Below, one piece after another: positions 26,401-38,581 of a stretch of 64,000 bases of DNA. A model generated the notes under the pieces. The model was not told the DNA's origin, ran no database searches, and saw only the letters and a list, made by a program, of their open reading frames with translations. The stretch comes from Gnetum montanum. Its lineage: Eukaryota > Streptophyta > Gnetopsida > Gnetales > Gnetaceae. A program made the translations under genes and the position numbers. Position 1 is the first letter of the stretch. Each line of letters opens with the position of its first letter. The stretch covers positions 636,513 to 700,512 of the forward strand of contig MNCI01001868.1 in assembly GCA_015680685.1 (NCBI GenBank), in the 5' to 3' direction.

Positions 26401-29400
26401 CTATAAATAGAAGCCTTTGTTACTCGTCTCACATATGAGCATGCATCCGCCATCAACTTCTCTTGTTTGCCCTTGATCTTTGGAGAGCCTTTTCCAAAAA
26501 TCCTTGCTTGCCCTTGATCTTTGGACAGCCCTTGTCTAAAAATCCTTGCGTATTCAAAGGAAATTTCCAAGCAATGAAGGTAGAGAAGCATGTCTTTCAT
26601 GGGTTTTAAATTGTGAACTCTCTTTCATGATTTTTGTTTGTTTTCTTATATCATAATACTGACCTACCTCCTTGAGGCTTGTGAAGCCTTTAACTTATAT
26701 CTACAATGTGCTCTTCCCTTGTGACATTTTGAAGCATTTTTGTGGAGTCAACTACAGCGAAAATGTTGACCACAACTCATAGCCTGAATCTCTACTGCTG
26801 ACCACAAGCTGCATCTTGAACCTCTAACATTTACCAGAAGTAGTAATATTCTTCTACAAGTCTTAGTCTACATCATCACTGTTAACCGCAAGTCACAATA
26901 TTATACTGGAAGTCACAGTTATGCCATCATTTTCCTACCATGATCACAGTAGAAAACCAAGAGCCACAGTTAAGCTGCAATGTCAACCTAAGAGTCACAT
27001 TTAGCTCATGATAACAAATTGCAAATCATGGACAGGCTGCAATGTCAAACCATGAGTGGTCAAATCATGGCAAGTAAAATCTAACAAGAACAACACTTTC
27101 AAACATCTAGGTGAGGATACCTGATAGCAGAAACTTATTTGTATCGTCTATCTAACCTGACTTTGCTTTGAGATGTTTATCATCCATCCTTGGTATTTAA
27201 TGGTGAATTCAACCATTTCAAATGTAGCTTGTAAACCAAAAGAGAAACTGGTTAAGAAAACATTCCACTCCATGATAGTTGTCATAGTTTGAGAAACTAG
27301 AGATAATTAGGTGTTAGCTTAGTGGTAAGACTTTTGGCATGAAAGGCATAGATCACAAGTTTGATTCTAATGGGCAATGGTGAGTTGTGGATAAACAATT
27401 CTATAAAAGGAATTCTGAAACTAGTAGGGTCCAGTAAATCCAAGAGGGTCTATGGAATGTAAGTAAAAATTCATTTTCAGTTTCAGAATCTATAATGACT
27501 GTCATAGTTTAAGGGACTAGGATCTATGATGCCTGTCTCAGTTATGGGATTGAAAAACGGTCCTTTTGGTGCATAAGTTACCTTAAAGATAACCAAAAAT
27601 GTTAACGGTTCAGGATGTTGCTTATTAGGGTTGCTACAAGGTTGGTGCTAGTTAGGAGGTTGTTCATAGATCACTGTTTGAGGCAATGGGCAACTCATAG
27701 ATCATTACTCTAGGCATTGAGATTAAAACATTTCTCTTACATTTGTCTAGCTAGCTAGGCATGGGCTAGGGATAGCTTTGTAGTAATTATAGTCTCCGAC
27801 TGGAAACCTTGAGAATAATTGCCTGGTTGGTATTATATCATTATTTGATATTCAATTTAGTGATATTCTGATGATATATCATGTTGTACTAATCTTTGTG
27901 GTTGCAGTTTTGGCTCCATCCTATCCTTGACCTTGTTCTAGAGGGTTCAAGTCTTATGGTTTTTGCTCCCTGACGAAGTCCTGACTCTTTCCTACATATG
28001 ACCTATGAAGATAAGACACGTGCCAATGGAACCTGAAGCAGGAGGAATCAATAGGTTGGTACTTGAAGAGTTACTGCGCCAGAGCCATGATTTTGAATTA
28101 TACTCTTTATTCATGACATTGTACGCTGATTCATCAATGTAATTACTAAACCTTTAATTGGATAATCATTTTCTAATGGCCTAAGCATCTTTTATATCAT
28201 GTTTAAGATATGATTTAACAATGTTGGGACTTATGATGTATTCTAGATTACCGTATTTTCTTTCCAACGCAACTCTGATGTAATCAAGCTATGATTTGAA
28301 TATCTTGTTAAGGTTTAAGTTTTCTCACGCTCCGTTGGGATTAAAAAAATTTTATTCAAGTTGCAAATTTCATGGTTACTTTCAGCAGGATGTGGCAGGA
28401 AAAAAAGACACAGCTAATTTTAAACCTTGGCTACCCCTAGCCTATCTCTAGTTTCAGGTATGCCCGTTGTCTTATTGTATCCTCTGATCAGGGTTCTTAG
28501 CCTAGCTTCCACTAGTGATTTGCAACTCTTCATAATTCAATGTTATAAGTGCATTGGTAAAGGTTCAGCTCAGATCCTCAACTTGCATTTGATGTTTCTG
28601 CAACTCATGTTGCACTCAAACCTCCTTCATCTTCCAGTAAGGGTTTCTTCCCTACTCTACCCTAAGTTGCTCCACAATCAAACTTCTTTAATTCTTTTTT
28701 TCTGATTTATGGCATTGTTTGTTGCTTTGTATACATAATTTATAGGTTCTGCAATTTCTTTTTGGTTATTCCTCAATTACAGATTTTTCCATTTTTCTGT
28801 TTCTTCCCATTATTCATGGATCCTGGCTTTCTTTGATTTTAAATATATTTTCCTTTTATTTTGCTCATCCAAGTTCCAAATCATATTTATGATTATAAAT
28901 GGATTTTGGAGTCCTACTGCATATAGTCAACCTTGAAGAACGTAACATAAGTTAACATAAGTTAACAAGAGTTGTTAGTAGATGCATAGACACTAGTTGA
29001 ATGCAATGGTCTCCAGAGGACTGCATGAGGCAGAAAGCAAGGAAGAACCAATCCACTCTACAGCATTTGAGGTAACACATATCTTTAGATGCATGCAGGA
29101 TATAACCAGGGGTATCAGGTTCTTACTTGGGAGATCTAAACGGCCACTAGGCACCAGTAAGAGATGAGCTTGTTTAACCATTTATTGTTATCAAACTGGA
29201 ACTGTTTGAAATACTTATTCCAACTGTTTTCCTTTTACCTGTAGCCAAAGATCATAATAAATGTTTGATGTCATGAAATGTTGATCGGCATTTGTTGTGT
29301 GTTGACAATCATTGTTGTCAAAGCCATGTTAATTGATTTCAATGCTAACTTCATCTTTGGGTCTACCCATAGCTGTAGGTGAGTGTGGAGGATTATGCTT

Positions 29401-32400
29401 ACTGAAATCGTGTCTCACCCTTTTTTTACCATGACAAATGTGTGGTAGGACCAGGATTTGCTGGTGTAGGAGGACCATAATCTGAACTTCCTTCTCTTTT
29501 ATCTATAATCCAGTTTGGTGTTGTTGCTGAACAGTTCTGGAAAGGAGATTTCATTTTTAGAACTTCTTGTTGCAAAAGGTTGTTGTTAGTTGAACTCTTG
29601 TATACAGCCCTGCCATATGACAATAACATTAAACAACTAAATGTAACCTTCATGTTGTTTCCGGTTAAGATAGGCTGTGTTATAGGTCTAAACAAACAGT
29701 TATCTATTTTGTTGCAAAACTTGGAAGTTTGCTATATGTTAAGCAGAAATAAATTCGATTGCAGGCATTTTTTCAGAAGACATTCCGTTCTGCTGCTTTC
29801 CGCTGTAGTTATCCAGGATGTAATACTATTTTATTTATAATTGACAAATGCTATAGGATTATATTTAAGATGTTCTGCACGGTATGGTTCAGAATTAATC
29901 TCCATTTTCGTTCATCTTTGTTTAATGTCTTGTGCATGAAGTCTCTTATTATTTAAATTCTGCAAATCTTCACCCCCTCTGTCCAGGTTCCCATTTCAGG
30001 GTTGAAAGTCAAATAACAAATCCCCAAGATGACTGTTAAGGAGTTTGTGTTGGACATTATCTGTCACAAATCAAGTGGTGACAGTTTGGTTAAAAACTGA
30101 AACTGTGTGTGGACTTCTGTACCATTGTAATATGGTACATTCCTCAGTTATGTGAAACCCTGTTAATTGTAATCTAATTGTTGTCACATTATCGGAGTTC
30201 TTTTAAATTCTGTAATTCAGATCTTAAAACTTAAATTTATCTGTCACACATCTTTTAAGTACAAATTGGCACATTCTAACATTTTTTCTTGAAAACAACT
30301 TTTAAAGTCACTAGTTGAAAAACGTCTTCAATCAAAGGCCCAAATTTACTTTGGGTCTGGTTACATGACCAAATTCCTAATTTCTAGTTGCACTCCACAT
30401 CTGAAACACTTTGAAACTAAAATTGTTGTTAATTATATATGAGGCCTGAAGAATTTATTGGTCCAATTCAGTTTCAACAATCTTTTGCATAATGCTTGAA
30501 TATCTCAACCACAGCCTATCAGGATTGAACCTGTAACTTGTAAAATGCAAGCCCCACACCTTTCCCAACAAGAAATGTTATCATTAATAAAAATATTCCC
30601 ATAAAAAATAATGAAATAATACTAACAAATTCAAGGCCAGAAAATCTCTCAATGCAAACAGTTCTATTCCACGGGATTAATGAATACTTCAATCAGATGG
30701 TGATATTGATAAGGATATAAGAAATAGGGTTAAGGCAGGATGGTCAAAATGGAGATAGCCCAATGGCTTTTTTATGCAATAGGAAGATCCCAATAAAACA
30801 AAAAGAAAAAGTTTACAAGACATTGATTGGAATTACTATTTTATATGGTGTTGAATGGTGGGTTGTAAAAAGGAGATGGGCAACAAATCTATGTGACAGA
30901 AATGCAAATACTTAGATGTTGAATGTTACAAAAGGAGACAAATTTTACAATACAGATATTAGAGGAAGATTAGAGTAGCCTCCCATCATTAAAGATAAGA
31001 TACAAAAATTCCAACTTAGACATTTGGTCATGTTCAAAGAAAATTAGATAATGAACATCCCAGTTCTAGGAAACCTGCTAAGATGAAGACCAAAAAAGAT
31101 ACAAGAAGAATAGGTTAGAGCAGATATAAAAACCTTGCAAATAAATCAAGCTTTAGCTCTTGATAAAGAGGTGAATGGAAAAAGAAAAGTCATACAACTG
31201 ACTTCATATTGTTAGGGCAAGGCTCGGATGATGAAGGTAAAACTATTCAGTACGATCATTGGCTAATGCAGAATAGAGTGTGCACAGTCTCAAAACAGAG
31301 ATCTGTAGTCAAAAGGATGTGAGAAAGGAGAACCAGGCGGACATCAAGTTACTTGTTTCAAAAAAGTTTGCTTGTATAACAGTCTCCGCAAAAAATCAAA
31401 ATCTTCTTGTTACTTATTGAAATGGATCCCTTGCAACTTGCCAAAGATAATTATCTCCTATCATGACCCAAATATGTGAATAATAGCAAGAATGAAGAAC
31501 ACAAATTTTGAAAGGGAAAAAATATGCTTTGAAGTTGATTTTAATTTGTTTGATTTTTTGTAAAACATATGACTACCTTCTAGACACCACAATCCATGAA
31601 CATAACTGTAATCCAGACATACTTTCCCGTGACATTTCTCTTTTTATTTGTAAATTTCCCAAAGATCAAATTTGCCAAAATGAGTTGTTCAAAAAAAGTG
31701 AAAAGCTATCGTTTTCAGCAAATGATTTTGTTTTTATTTATTAAAAAGGAAAGAACCAATGGAAATCTTGTGTATTTAAGATAGCATACTTTGAGACCAA
31801 CAGCTTCCAAGCTCTCCGTCACAAGTTCTGCTATTCTATCCATGGGCAAGTTAGACTGCTCATATCTGTGCCAGAACAAGAAAAAGTTGGAACAAAATAA
31901 AAATTCAGTTCTAAAATAGATGAAGCAAATTTAACCTAGAACTTCAGGAAAATAAGTTATAGCTTACAGCATGAAGCCAACATTTTCACGAACTGTCAAA
32001 GAGTCAAAAAGTGCAGCACTTTGAAATACCTGAGATAAAGAATGGGGGAAAATATATCGATAAACATAATCAAATAAACATGCAAAGTACACTGTTGCTA
32101 GAATTCCAAACATTTTCTGAAAAAGATGCTATCCCTAAGGGCTTTTTAAAATTAAGAAAACATCATTAAAATGACATCATCATCATCATGCCCCAACAAA
32201 ATGAGGTCAGTTACATGAGTTCTCATTTGCCATTCATCTCTATGAAGAACTAGATCTTTGTTCATTTGCAATTTCTTCAGATCTTCTTCAATTATTAGAA
32301 AGAGAAAGGTGTGAATTATTTTAAAATTTCAATAACCCATTTTTAAAAAAATACAAAAGGTGGCCAGTTAATTTCACCAATAAGATTATCCTTTTCCTAG

Positions 32401-35250
32401 TTTTGGAATAAGAGAATATGAGGTTATATAAAAGCCTTACACTTTGAAATTTTTAGCATACTCAAGCAAATAAAGCATGTCCTAATGCTTAAAAATTTAA
32501 AGATTGAGTAAAAGACAGACCAGGCCAATTCGTAAGCCTGATAATTCCTCGTCGCTAATTAGACCATGCCGTTTTTTACCACAAATGTAAAGATCACCCT
32601 GTATCAACCACAGCCAAAAGACCCCAATTGTATTAGGGCAACGATAATACAATTAAACAGGAAAATCAAACAAATTAGAGGAAACCACCTTGTCAGGAGC
32701 AAGAAGACCAGCCATTATTTTGAGGATGGTAGACTTGCCAGTTCCAGAGGGACCAATAATGCCAACAGCCTCTCCATGTCTAATCTGTCAAGTCATAATG
32801 GCAAACGAATTAGAAAGCTTACAGTGGACACTTGGAATTAAAGGTAAGAAGCGAGGTGCTAGTTGTTGATGACTGACTCATGGATACTCAAACATAGAAA
32901 GCAGAAGTACTACAAATAAAAAGGGATTTTGTCAACTTATAATGCATGAAAATTGGTCAATTCTTTAATGAATGTCAACGATTTTGGTGGCTTGTTTCCT
33001 TAGACTTATACAAATTCTTTGTACGGCTGATTTTTCTAATTTCCTTATAAACTGCTTATGGCAGATTTGCTTTTGTTACTTCTGATTCAGCTTTTGACTG
33101 CAATCCCTTGTGGTATCTTTCTTGAATTATAAACTTGCCTTTCATATCTACATTTATAACAAGAGTACATTCTATTCTACCTAAGATAAGATAGTGAAAT
33201 ACACGTCTATCTTGTTAAAGGAGCTATGAAATAAAATTTTTACTATCTTGGGGGAAAGGTGTCAAGTTGTTTTTAAAATAGAAGGTAAGGCAAAAGGATG
33301 TCATACCATAGAATGCCACTCATGATCCCATCAGAGAACGTTGAAAATGATACAATCAAAACGATGTAAACAAGTATACAAAAAAAATCCTAATCATCAA
33401 CAAAGATAAAACTACAATGTTGCTAAATAAAAATACAGAAAATAGCATAATTAATCATCTATTACTTCTTCTCATGTTTGAGTTACCTAAAGTACAATAA
33501 AAAGCCAAATCATTTTTTTAAAATAAAAGAATCACAATACAAAATATTATAGTACCTTAAAGCTGACGCCTCTTAGTACATGCTTTTCACCAAAAGACTT
33601 ATGAATATTTCTGCATTCAATGAGTACATCCGTATCGTATTTGGGCTCATTATTTATTGTTACCTCTTCCAGTTTTCTAGCGTCAGAATACTGCAAAAAC
33701 ATAACATAAACTCTTAATAACATATTTAGATGAAAAAAATGAGTGCCAAAAATAGCCCACTTCTATGAGAGCAAGAATTTCAACAGAAATCCAACGGTTT
33801 CGATTCTCAGATAATTGTAAACATACGATCATATTTGAATGATTGTCCTGACATTGATTTACAGACCCAAAGCTAATACAAATCACAACACAGTGAAAAG
33901 AATTTAATGCCTTTATGTAAAGTGAGAGACTATGTAGTTATTATGAATAAAAATAAAACAGCATTTCACATCGTGAACGAAAATGACAAACTCAGCAAAC
34001 CATACTAGGCCAGTACGTAATCTACCAATGAATATAACTGGTTCATTATCACATCTAAGTCTTATATCATCTACTTAAGATCAGCTTTGAATGTCTCCTT
34101 TCAACCTTTAGATGTCTCCAGTCATAGCTACTTAATCACTACAAAATCCATGTAAGGGAACCATATAGCTTGCTAGAAGAACATGAACAGACACTAGGAA
34201 CTGATGAAGTAAAGGACTTTGTTTCTTGTCTTTTGCAACCATCCCTCTTTCATACTTGTAAATAAACTTATTGCGATCAGCGTATCTATACAGATGGTCA
34301 TAACAACAGTCATACTACTGATCCATGTATCTAATTCGAATCATGATAATGAGGAAATAGTTGGTGTAGACAAATTCAATTCAAAATTTGATTTTCTCTT
34401 ATCATGAATTAAATCTTTCTGCCAACACAGGTTTATTACATCATTTGCTACACATGGCTATTACTGAATATTTTATGTGCTAAATATGTATAGTTTTTTC
34501 GGTACAGTTGTTTCATCAAACACATCCTTCGGGTCTCTTTTCAGCAAGTAATAAGAGATTCAGTTTCATTTGACTGTGATATGGGAAAAATAGGTGTTAA
34601 TTAACTTTTAACAAAAATTATCATGTTAATTGAAAGTCCTGTTAGGATATTCTAAAATTGAAGTTCCTAATCCTGATTTTGACATCCCTTTGCAGCTACT
34701 CCTCAAAATCAAGCTGCTAACATTGCAGAAATACCGATGTAAATACATCCCAAAAATATATATGCTGATTTGGATGTACCAAAATGAAAACTTACGCGAG
34801 TTGTACTGGATAATGATGCTTGACAATATGCTCTAGATGATGAGGATCTGATGCTAGGGACTTGCGCTTTTCCTCTCATGCGCCAGAACCTGTCATGCAT
34901 CCGATTGGAACCCATCTTCCAATTCAAATTGAGCAGAGTCCAAGAATTTCTCTGGATTGCGAGTACGGACATCCATGGCACACTCACGCAAGAACACGTA
35001 CAGCATACTTTTTTATGCAGGCATGTCTAAGTTTCATTCCAGAAATATTAGTAAAGTGTGAGTTGTGATCTTCCAAAGCAAAGTAGAAAACATAACAAAT
35101 CCAAATGAAAATGCCAACCAATTTGAGAGAGATCTGTGATTAGAGATTACAGAACAGAAATGCAAATACCTCAAAGAACGACGATTCAGTGTGTCTGACA
35201 GGCCTCCATGTATGAGACAGCATACCAAATTGTAAGGATGCTGCTGCCAT
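20419..35250 (-). CDS. TGD3: TGD3-type ABC ATPase of the chloroplast lipid importer
   Basis: Eleven exons (minus): 35250-35170, 34951-34796, 33690-33556, 32784-32689, 32598-32521, 32029-31968, 31865-31790, 24860-24753, 20943-20768, 20641-20557, 20457-20419. All introns are GT-AG and all joins keep phase, giving 363 residues. Residues 1-79 are Ser/Arg/Ala-rich and transit-peptide-like. The ATPase domain has GPSGTGKST (135-143), the Q-loop region VFQSAALFD from 183, signature LSGGMKKR from 238, Walker B with Glu270 (VVMYDEP), D-loop AGLD and H-loop His312 (VVTHQHST). It ends [12 protein letters not shown]. In Arabidopsis TGD3 powers the TGD1/TGD2 complex that brings ER-derived lipid into plastids for galactolipid synthesis. 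All catalytic motifs are intact. Exon 2 is the least certain: its acceptor was chosen because it keeps phase without a stop. Confidence 0.93.
21050..21850 (-). repeat. Probable solo LTR, Copia-like, in TGD3 intron 8
   Basis: On the minus strand a CTTATAAATAGAAGG promoter box (near 21575-21590) is followed by GGTAAAAAGGGCCCGAACCA and then ACATAAATCTCTGTG at about 21350-21380. The 'GATTTATGTGGTTCGG' phrase is common at the R/U5 border of plant Copia LTRs. No internal coding part adjoins it. Both ends are estimates. Confidence 0.45.
22388..22533 (-). repeat. tRNA-derived SINE, copy 1 (minus)
   Basis: Reads GTGGTGTTAGCTTAATGG on the minus strand: an A-box-like TTAGCTTAATGG, then about 45 bp on a B-box-like AGGTTTGATTTC. 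It ends TAAGTAAAAATTC. It aligns over its length with copy 2 at 27310-27472. Confidence 0.6.
23300..23810 (+). mobile_element. 5'-truncated LINE fragment in TGD3 intron 8
   Basis: Translation shows the end of a plant non-LTR (RTE-like) reverse transcriptase: RSEARWMQL, a short break, then [20 protein letters not shown] and later [29 protein letters not shown] and [10 protein letters not shown]. It stops at the expected 3' end with a TGATGATGATGA tail near 23795. In-frame stops and the missing 5' part show it is dead. It lies antisense to TGD3. Confidence 0.8.
25790..26640 (+). repeat. LTR-like block with two tandem repeats in intron 7
   Basis: Four drifting copies of a phrase close to TTATCTCAACCGTTGATTAT lie at about 26214, 26242, 26329 and 26357. 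They are followed by CCTATAAATAGAAG at 26400-26413. Downstream a 40-bp unit containing TTGCCCTTGATCTTTGGA is duplicated at about 26466 and 26506. Repeats, TATA and leader in that order suggest a plus-oriented LTR; ends and partner were not found. Confidence 0.4.
27310..27472 (+). repeat. tRNA-derived SINE, copy 2 (plus)
   Basis: GGTGTTAGCTTAGTGGTAAG holds an A-box (TTAGCTTAGTGG). AAGTTTGATTCTAATGG about 45 bp on holds a B-box. It shares 'TGGGCAATG.TGAG' and the terminal TAAGTAAAAATTC with copy 1. Length (about 160 bp) and the split promoter fit a SINE; it does not fold as a complete tRNA. Confidence 0.6.
30430..30580 (-). repeat. Possible further tRNA-derived SINE
   Basis: The minus strand holds AGGTTCAATCCTGATAGG, a good B-box, preceded by a GCTTGCATTTTACAAGTTAC stretch. 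The A-box is weak and I see no second copy, so the call is tentative. Confidence 0.3.
30690..31240 (+). mobile_element. 5'-truncated LINE fragment in TGD3 intron 7
   Basis: Same family as 23300-23810. Translation gives [14 protein letters not shown], then [18 protein letters not shown], later DIRGRLE and a C-terminal block with [13 protein letters not shown]. It ends in a GGATGATGAAGG tail near 31235. Several stops. Antisense to TGD3. Confidence 0.75.
32160..32285 (-). mobile_element. LINE 3' end in TGD3 intron 5
   Basis: Minus-strand translation [19 protein letters not shown] is the C terminus of the same LINE type, followed by a GATGATGATGATG tail (reverse complement of CATCATCATCATC at about 32178). 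Only about 125 bp remain. Unlike the other two copies it is in the same direction as TGD3. Confidence 0.65.
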
Positions 35251-36179
35251 TGTAAATTCTGATTTGGTCAATTCACTGGACCTCGCAAAAGCTTCTACTT
35301 ATCATCTATATTCTTCTGTGAAGCTAGAAAGAATACGCCAGGGATTACGTGAAATATTAAATGTAGAACCCTTACAAACCTGCCTCAACCGGTAATATTC
35401 AATTCAAACAACAAAAGGTTTGAAATTTCTACACGGCTGGCATGATTAATCCGCGACATTAAGGTAAAACTAATGTACAATGTCTAAATAATTAACATTG
35501 AACCAACTTTCACACAGCAATCTCGGTCAATGACATTTTATGAAAAACGTGATCAACATGCACGCAAACGTATTTCTTCTCCGACCGAATAGATAAGTAA
35601 AGTATCGCAAACTGTATAAGTAGTCCGCCAACGAAATAAAGAAAAGGAGAAAAAGCACAAAAAAAAGGTCCACAAAAAAATGAAAAAATAAACTTCCGCC
35701 AAAGCATCTGGACGCAAGAATCTCCGCAAGCGTTAAGCCCATGCTAAACGTAAACAGTAAAAATACGAAAATTTATAGAGCAGACCAGAATGTGTGGACA
35801 GAAGTCGCGAGAAATTTTCAAAATAAAATGCTCCTAATTAAATAATCGAGAACGCATGGCCATTAATGTTTTTTCAGAAACGACGTTTCACTGAAGTTAC
35901 GTCGGAACTGGACTAAAGCATGAACTCGATAAACTTCTGTCTAATAGCCTTAATGCGTTAAGTAACGACCAAAGGTCAATTTGGAAAATTACAAAAACGT
36001 ATTGCTATGTTGTTCATACTTTAACAAAGTTGTGAAAATTTATTAAAAATGCAAATTTTGAAATGAAATAATGGAATGAAGATTTCTTGCATTTGGAGAT
36101 CCATAGATCTATTTAAGAGATATTACATTTTTATGAAAAATAAAGAGAGATTTTACAAATTGACCAAGCACCAATGGGG
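35251..36179 (-). promoter_or_regulatory. TGD3 upstream region
   Basis: Sequence 5' of the TGD3 start codon at 35250. No clear TATA box at a standard distance and no repeats. It should hold the 5' UTR and promoter of TGD3; this is inferred from position only. Confidence 0.4.
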
Positions 36180-36760
36180 CATCAAAAACAAATCATACAA
36201 GCTTATTTGTTGTAACATTATAATGTTGTCTCAAATAGGTAATCACGACACAAGAAAGAAACACATGTAACTCATCTTCAAGGGCTCCTATTATGCACAA
36301 CCTACAAATGAGCTCTTCTCGAGGGAGTTGAATCCATCTCCCACTTTTAATTATAAGATGACAAGAACTTAAGTGTATCTTGTTGATAGTATTCTGATAC
36401 TTGATTGGAATAGCAGCTAAGAGATGGTGAACTTTTTACATCTAGTCTATTAGATCTAATGTGGTGTAAATAAAATTATCTCTTGCCTTCCATACTAGAC
36501 CACATCTGTGTTAAAACCTTCTACTTGACCAATTGGCAAATATGCTCAAGATTTTGTTGCACATCCTTCCAAGAGATATTGTATTTCCTCAACCATTGCA
36601 TTCCCTGAAAATACTAATCATAGTCTTGCAAATCCTCAAGAACTACTTTAAAGAATTTGTGTCTTGCCTTGAGATATGCATGTTATGAGTGTCTGTAATG
36701 AATTGGCACAAGGCTTCTGCTTATAAAGGTAATAAATCACATTCACATAATAACATTGGG
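36180..36760 (-). mobile_element. Decayed LINE, C-terminal zinc-binding region
   Basis: Minus-strand translation contains MQWLRKYNISWKDVQQNLEH, then LAAIPIKYQ, IHLSSCHLIIKSGRWIQLPR and EELICRLCIIGALEDELHVF ending LSCRD. Order and the CxxC...H...C pattern match the C-terminal zinc-binding part of a LINE type different from the intron copies. Frames are broken. Confidence 0.55.
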
Positions 36761-36899
36761 GAAGGTGTTTGTATCTTCACCTTTAACTCATCAAAAAGAA
36801 AAGCTTTTTGCATTCTTTCAATCTCTTTCAATAAATTTTAAATATTATTATAATATCATATTTCTATAACATTCTAGTTACTTTTTCAAATATATCGTT

Positions 36900-37120
36900 A
36901 ATGTAAGGAATACAATGTTTTGTATGTTATGGTATTAATTATTTACATCTAATGGTGAAGTGTTAGTGTAGTTATAAGAGAAGTTGCACTTTCTAGGTTT
37001 AATTTTAGTGGGTAGTGCTAAGAAAGTTAAGGGTTCAATTTTGATGAGCAAATGCTCACTTATAAAATTTTTATTTGACTATAGAAAGTTTGGGGAAAAA
37101 ATATGTTAACAGATTTAAAT
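36900..37120 (+). repeat. SINE-like sequence
   Basis: GTGTTAGTGTAGTTATAAGAG followed about 40 bp on by AGGTTTAATTTTAGTGGG resembles the SINE at 27310 with drift. A second B-box-like GGGTTCAATTTTGATGAGC follows. Weak call. Confidence 0.3.
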
Positions 37121-37166
37121 TTTAGACCATCGCTGAATAATAAAATTTTAGTTTTAATTTCAATTT

Positions 37167-37790
37167 TGATGAGCAGCAAGATACCTCTATGCCCAACCAT
37201 ATAAATCACAAGCTTCATGCACGATCCAGTCAAATTTTGTGGATGAGACTAGTTGTGCCTCTAAATCATTATGCCTTGATTGTAGTTTGTTGTCTTCCCA
37301 CTTAGACTAGTGGTAGCTTTGTCATGTATGGTTTAGTCCAAAGTGAGGCATATAATAATTGATGTTGTTTGGCCTTAAGCTACTCCTACTGATGATAAAG
37401 AAATTAATTGTTTAATCTAATTAACAATGGAAATTAACGTTTAACTAGCCTATGTGCAATGAGTATCTGTTCCTAACCTTCCATACATGCCTTGGACTTC
37501 GTGCAACTACCGCTGGGGTTGCCAAGTGTATCATTACTAGGCATACCAAACAATAACACTATTGGGTTACCAAGTAGTTACACTTAAGTGCTTGCGATTA
37601 GTCGTACTCATTCCACTTAATGACAAAAATAATAAAGCAATAACAATAATAGTAAGCTAAGTGGATGTTGTAATGATGGAAGTAATGAATCATGCATCCA
37701 AGTGTGGTATTTTATAGGCTAAGTATTTTATAGGCTAACATGCAAGGGACAATATCGGATCCCCAACATCGCGACCCCAATATCAGATAC
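37167..37790 (-). repeat. 3' LTR of element C, left piece
   Basis: Aligns with 53093-53980 except for about 200 bp missing. Ends at GATAC (37786-37790). The remaining 34 bp of this LTR lie at 47548-47581 on the other side of the nested insertion. Confidence 0.85.
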
Positions 37791-38581
37791 TGATGAGTGG
37801 CAAGGTACCCCTACACTCAACCATACGAATACGAGCGTCTCACGCACGATCCGATCGAACTCCAAGGACTAAGTGCTTATGCATCTTAATGGAACACTTA
37901 TGGTTAATCAATCATTGTCTTCCCAACCTTACTTATATTGTCATGGTTGTATGGTTAAGTGAGCTTGAGGTATGTGATTTTTATATCTTTTATCTTTTTA
38001 ACACCTACGCTAATAGGGAAAGGGTGAAGAGACTAAGTGACTAACTTATATTAACTATTCACTGACTAAGTTCTAATTACCCTAGCACTAGTATTAGTTC
38101 CCACTTGCTGCACACACCCTGAACTAGTGCAATGTTGCTAAGATTACCAAACGCTATTTGTTACTAGGTTACCAAGCATTACACACGTGCTCGAAGTAGT
38201 TGTACTGAATGCACTTAACTAGGAGAGTCAAGGGTTGAGAGAGATTAATTATCTAGGAAAGCATTTAAACATTTAACAATAATTAAATCCTATTTAGCTT
38301 CGTCCATATGCTGCAAGGTTTATTAGAAAGTTCGTCTTTATTTCCATACACAAATGTGTGCTCAGGTACAATTTGCTCAAATAAAGATCTGTTCACTTTA
38401 AGACTCCTACTGTAGGCACATGGAAATTATTCTAACTCTAGAATGGTAAAACTACTATAGTTTGGCTAAGGGTCTAGATCTAGATGATTGAACAGGGGAA
38501 AGCTGCCTCTTATTTATAGACATGACGGCAGGCTACGATATCGCATACGCAATATCACGTACGCGATATCGCTGCTCATCA
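37791..38581 (-). repeat. LTR3 of element B (left end)
   Basis: 791 bp, TGATGAG to CTCATCA, followed by the purine-tract complement TACCCCCAT. Holds three boxes (GATATC, AATATC, GATATC) at 14-bp spacing in 38537-38570. Clearly more diverged from LTR1 and LTR2 than those two are from each other. Confidence 0.85.

Larger units (their letters stand above)
24861..31789 (-). other. TGD3 intron 7 (6.9 kb)
   Basis: Largest intron of the gene. Contains an LTR-like block (about 25790-26640), a SINE (27310-27472), a possible second SINE (30430-30580) and a LINE fragment (30690-31240). The rest (about 27500-30400) shows no protein and no clear repeat to me. Confidence 0.85.

Noticed and set aside
27310-27390. 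Possible functional tRNA gene
   Set aside because: Only A- and B-box match; no complete cloverleaf or acceptor stem, and the homologous copy continues into a shared non-tRNA tail, so a SINE.
28427-28705. 92-codon ORF in TGD3 intron 7
   Set aside because: Leu/Ser-rich translation of AT-rich intron sequence; no homology seen and no neighbouring element part.
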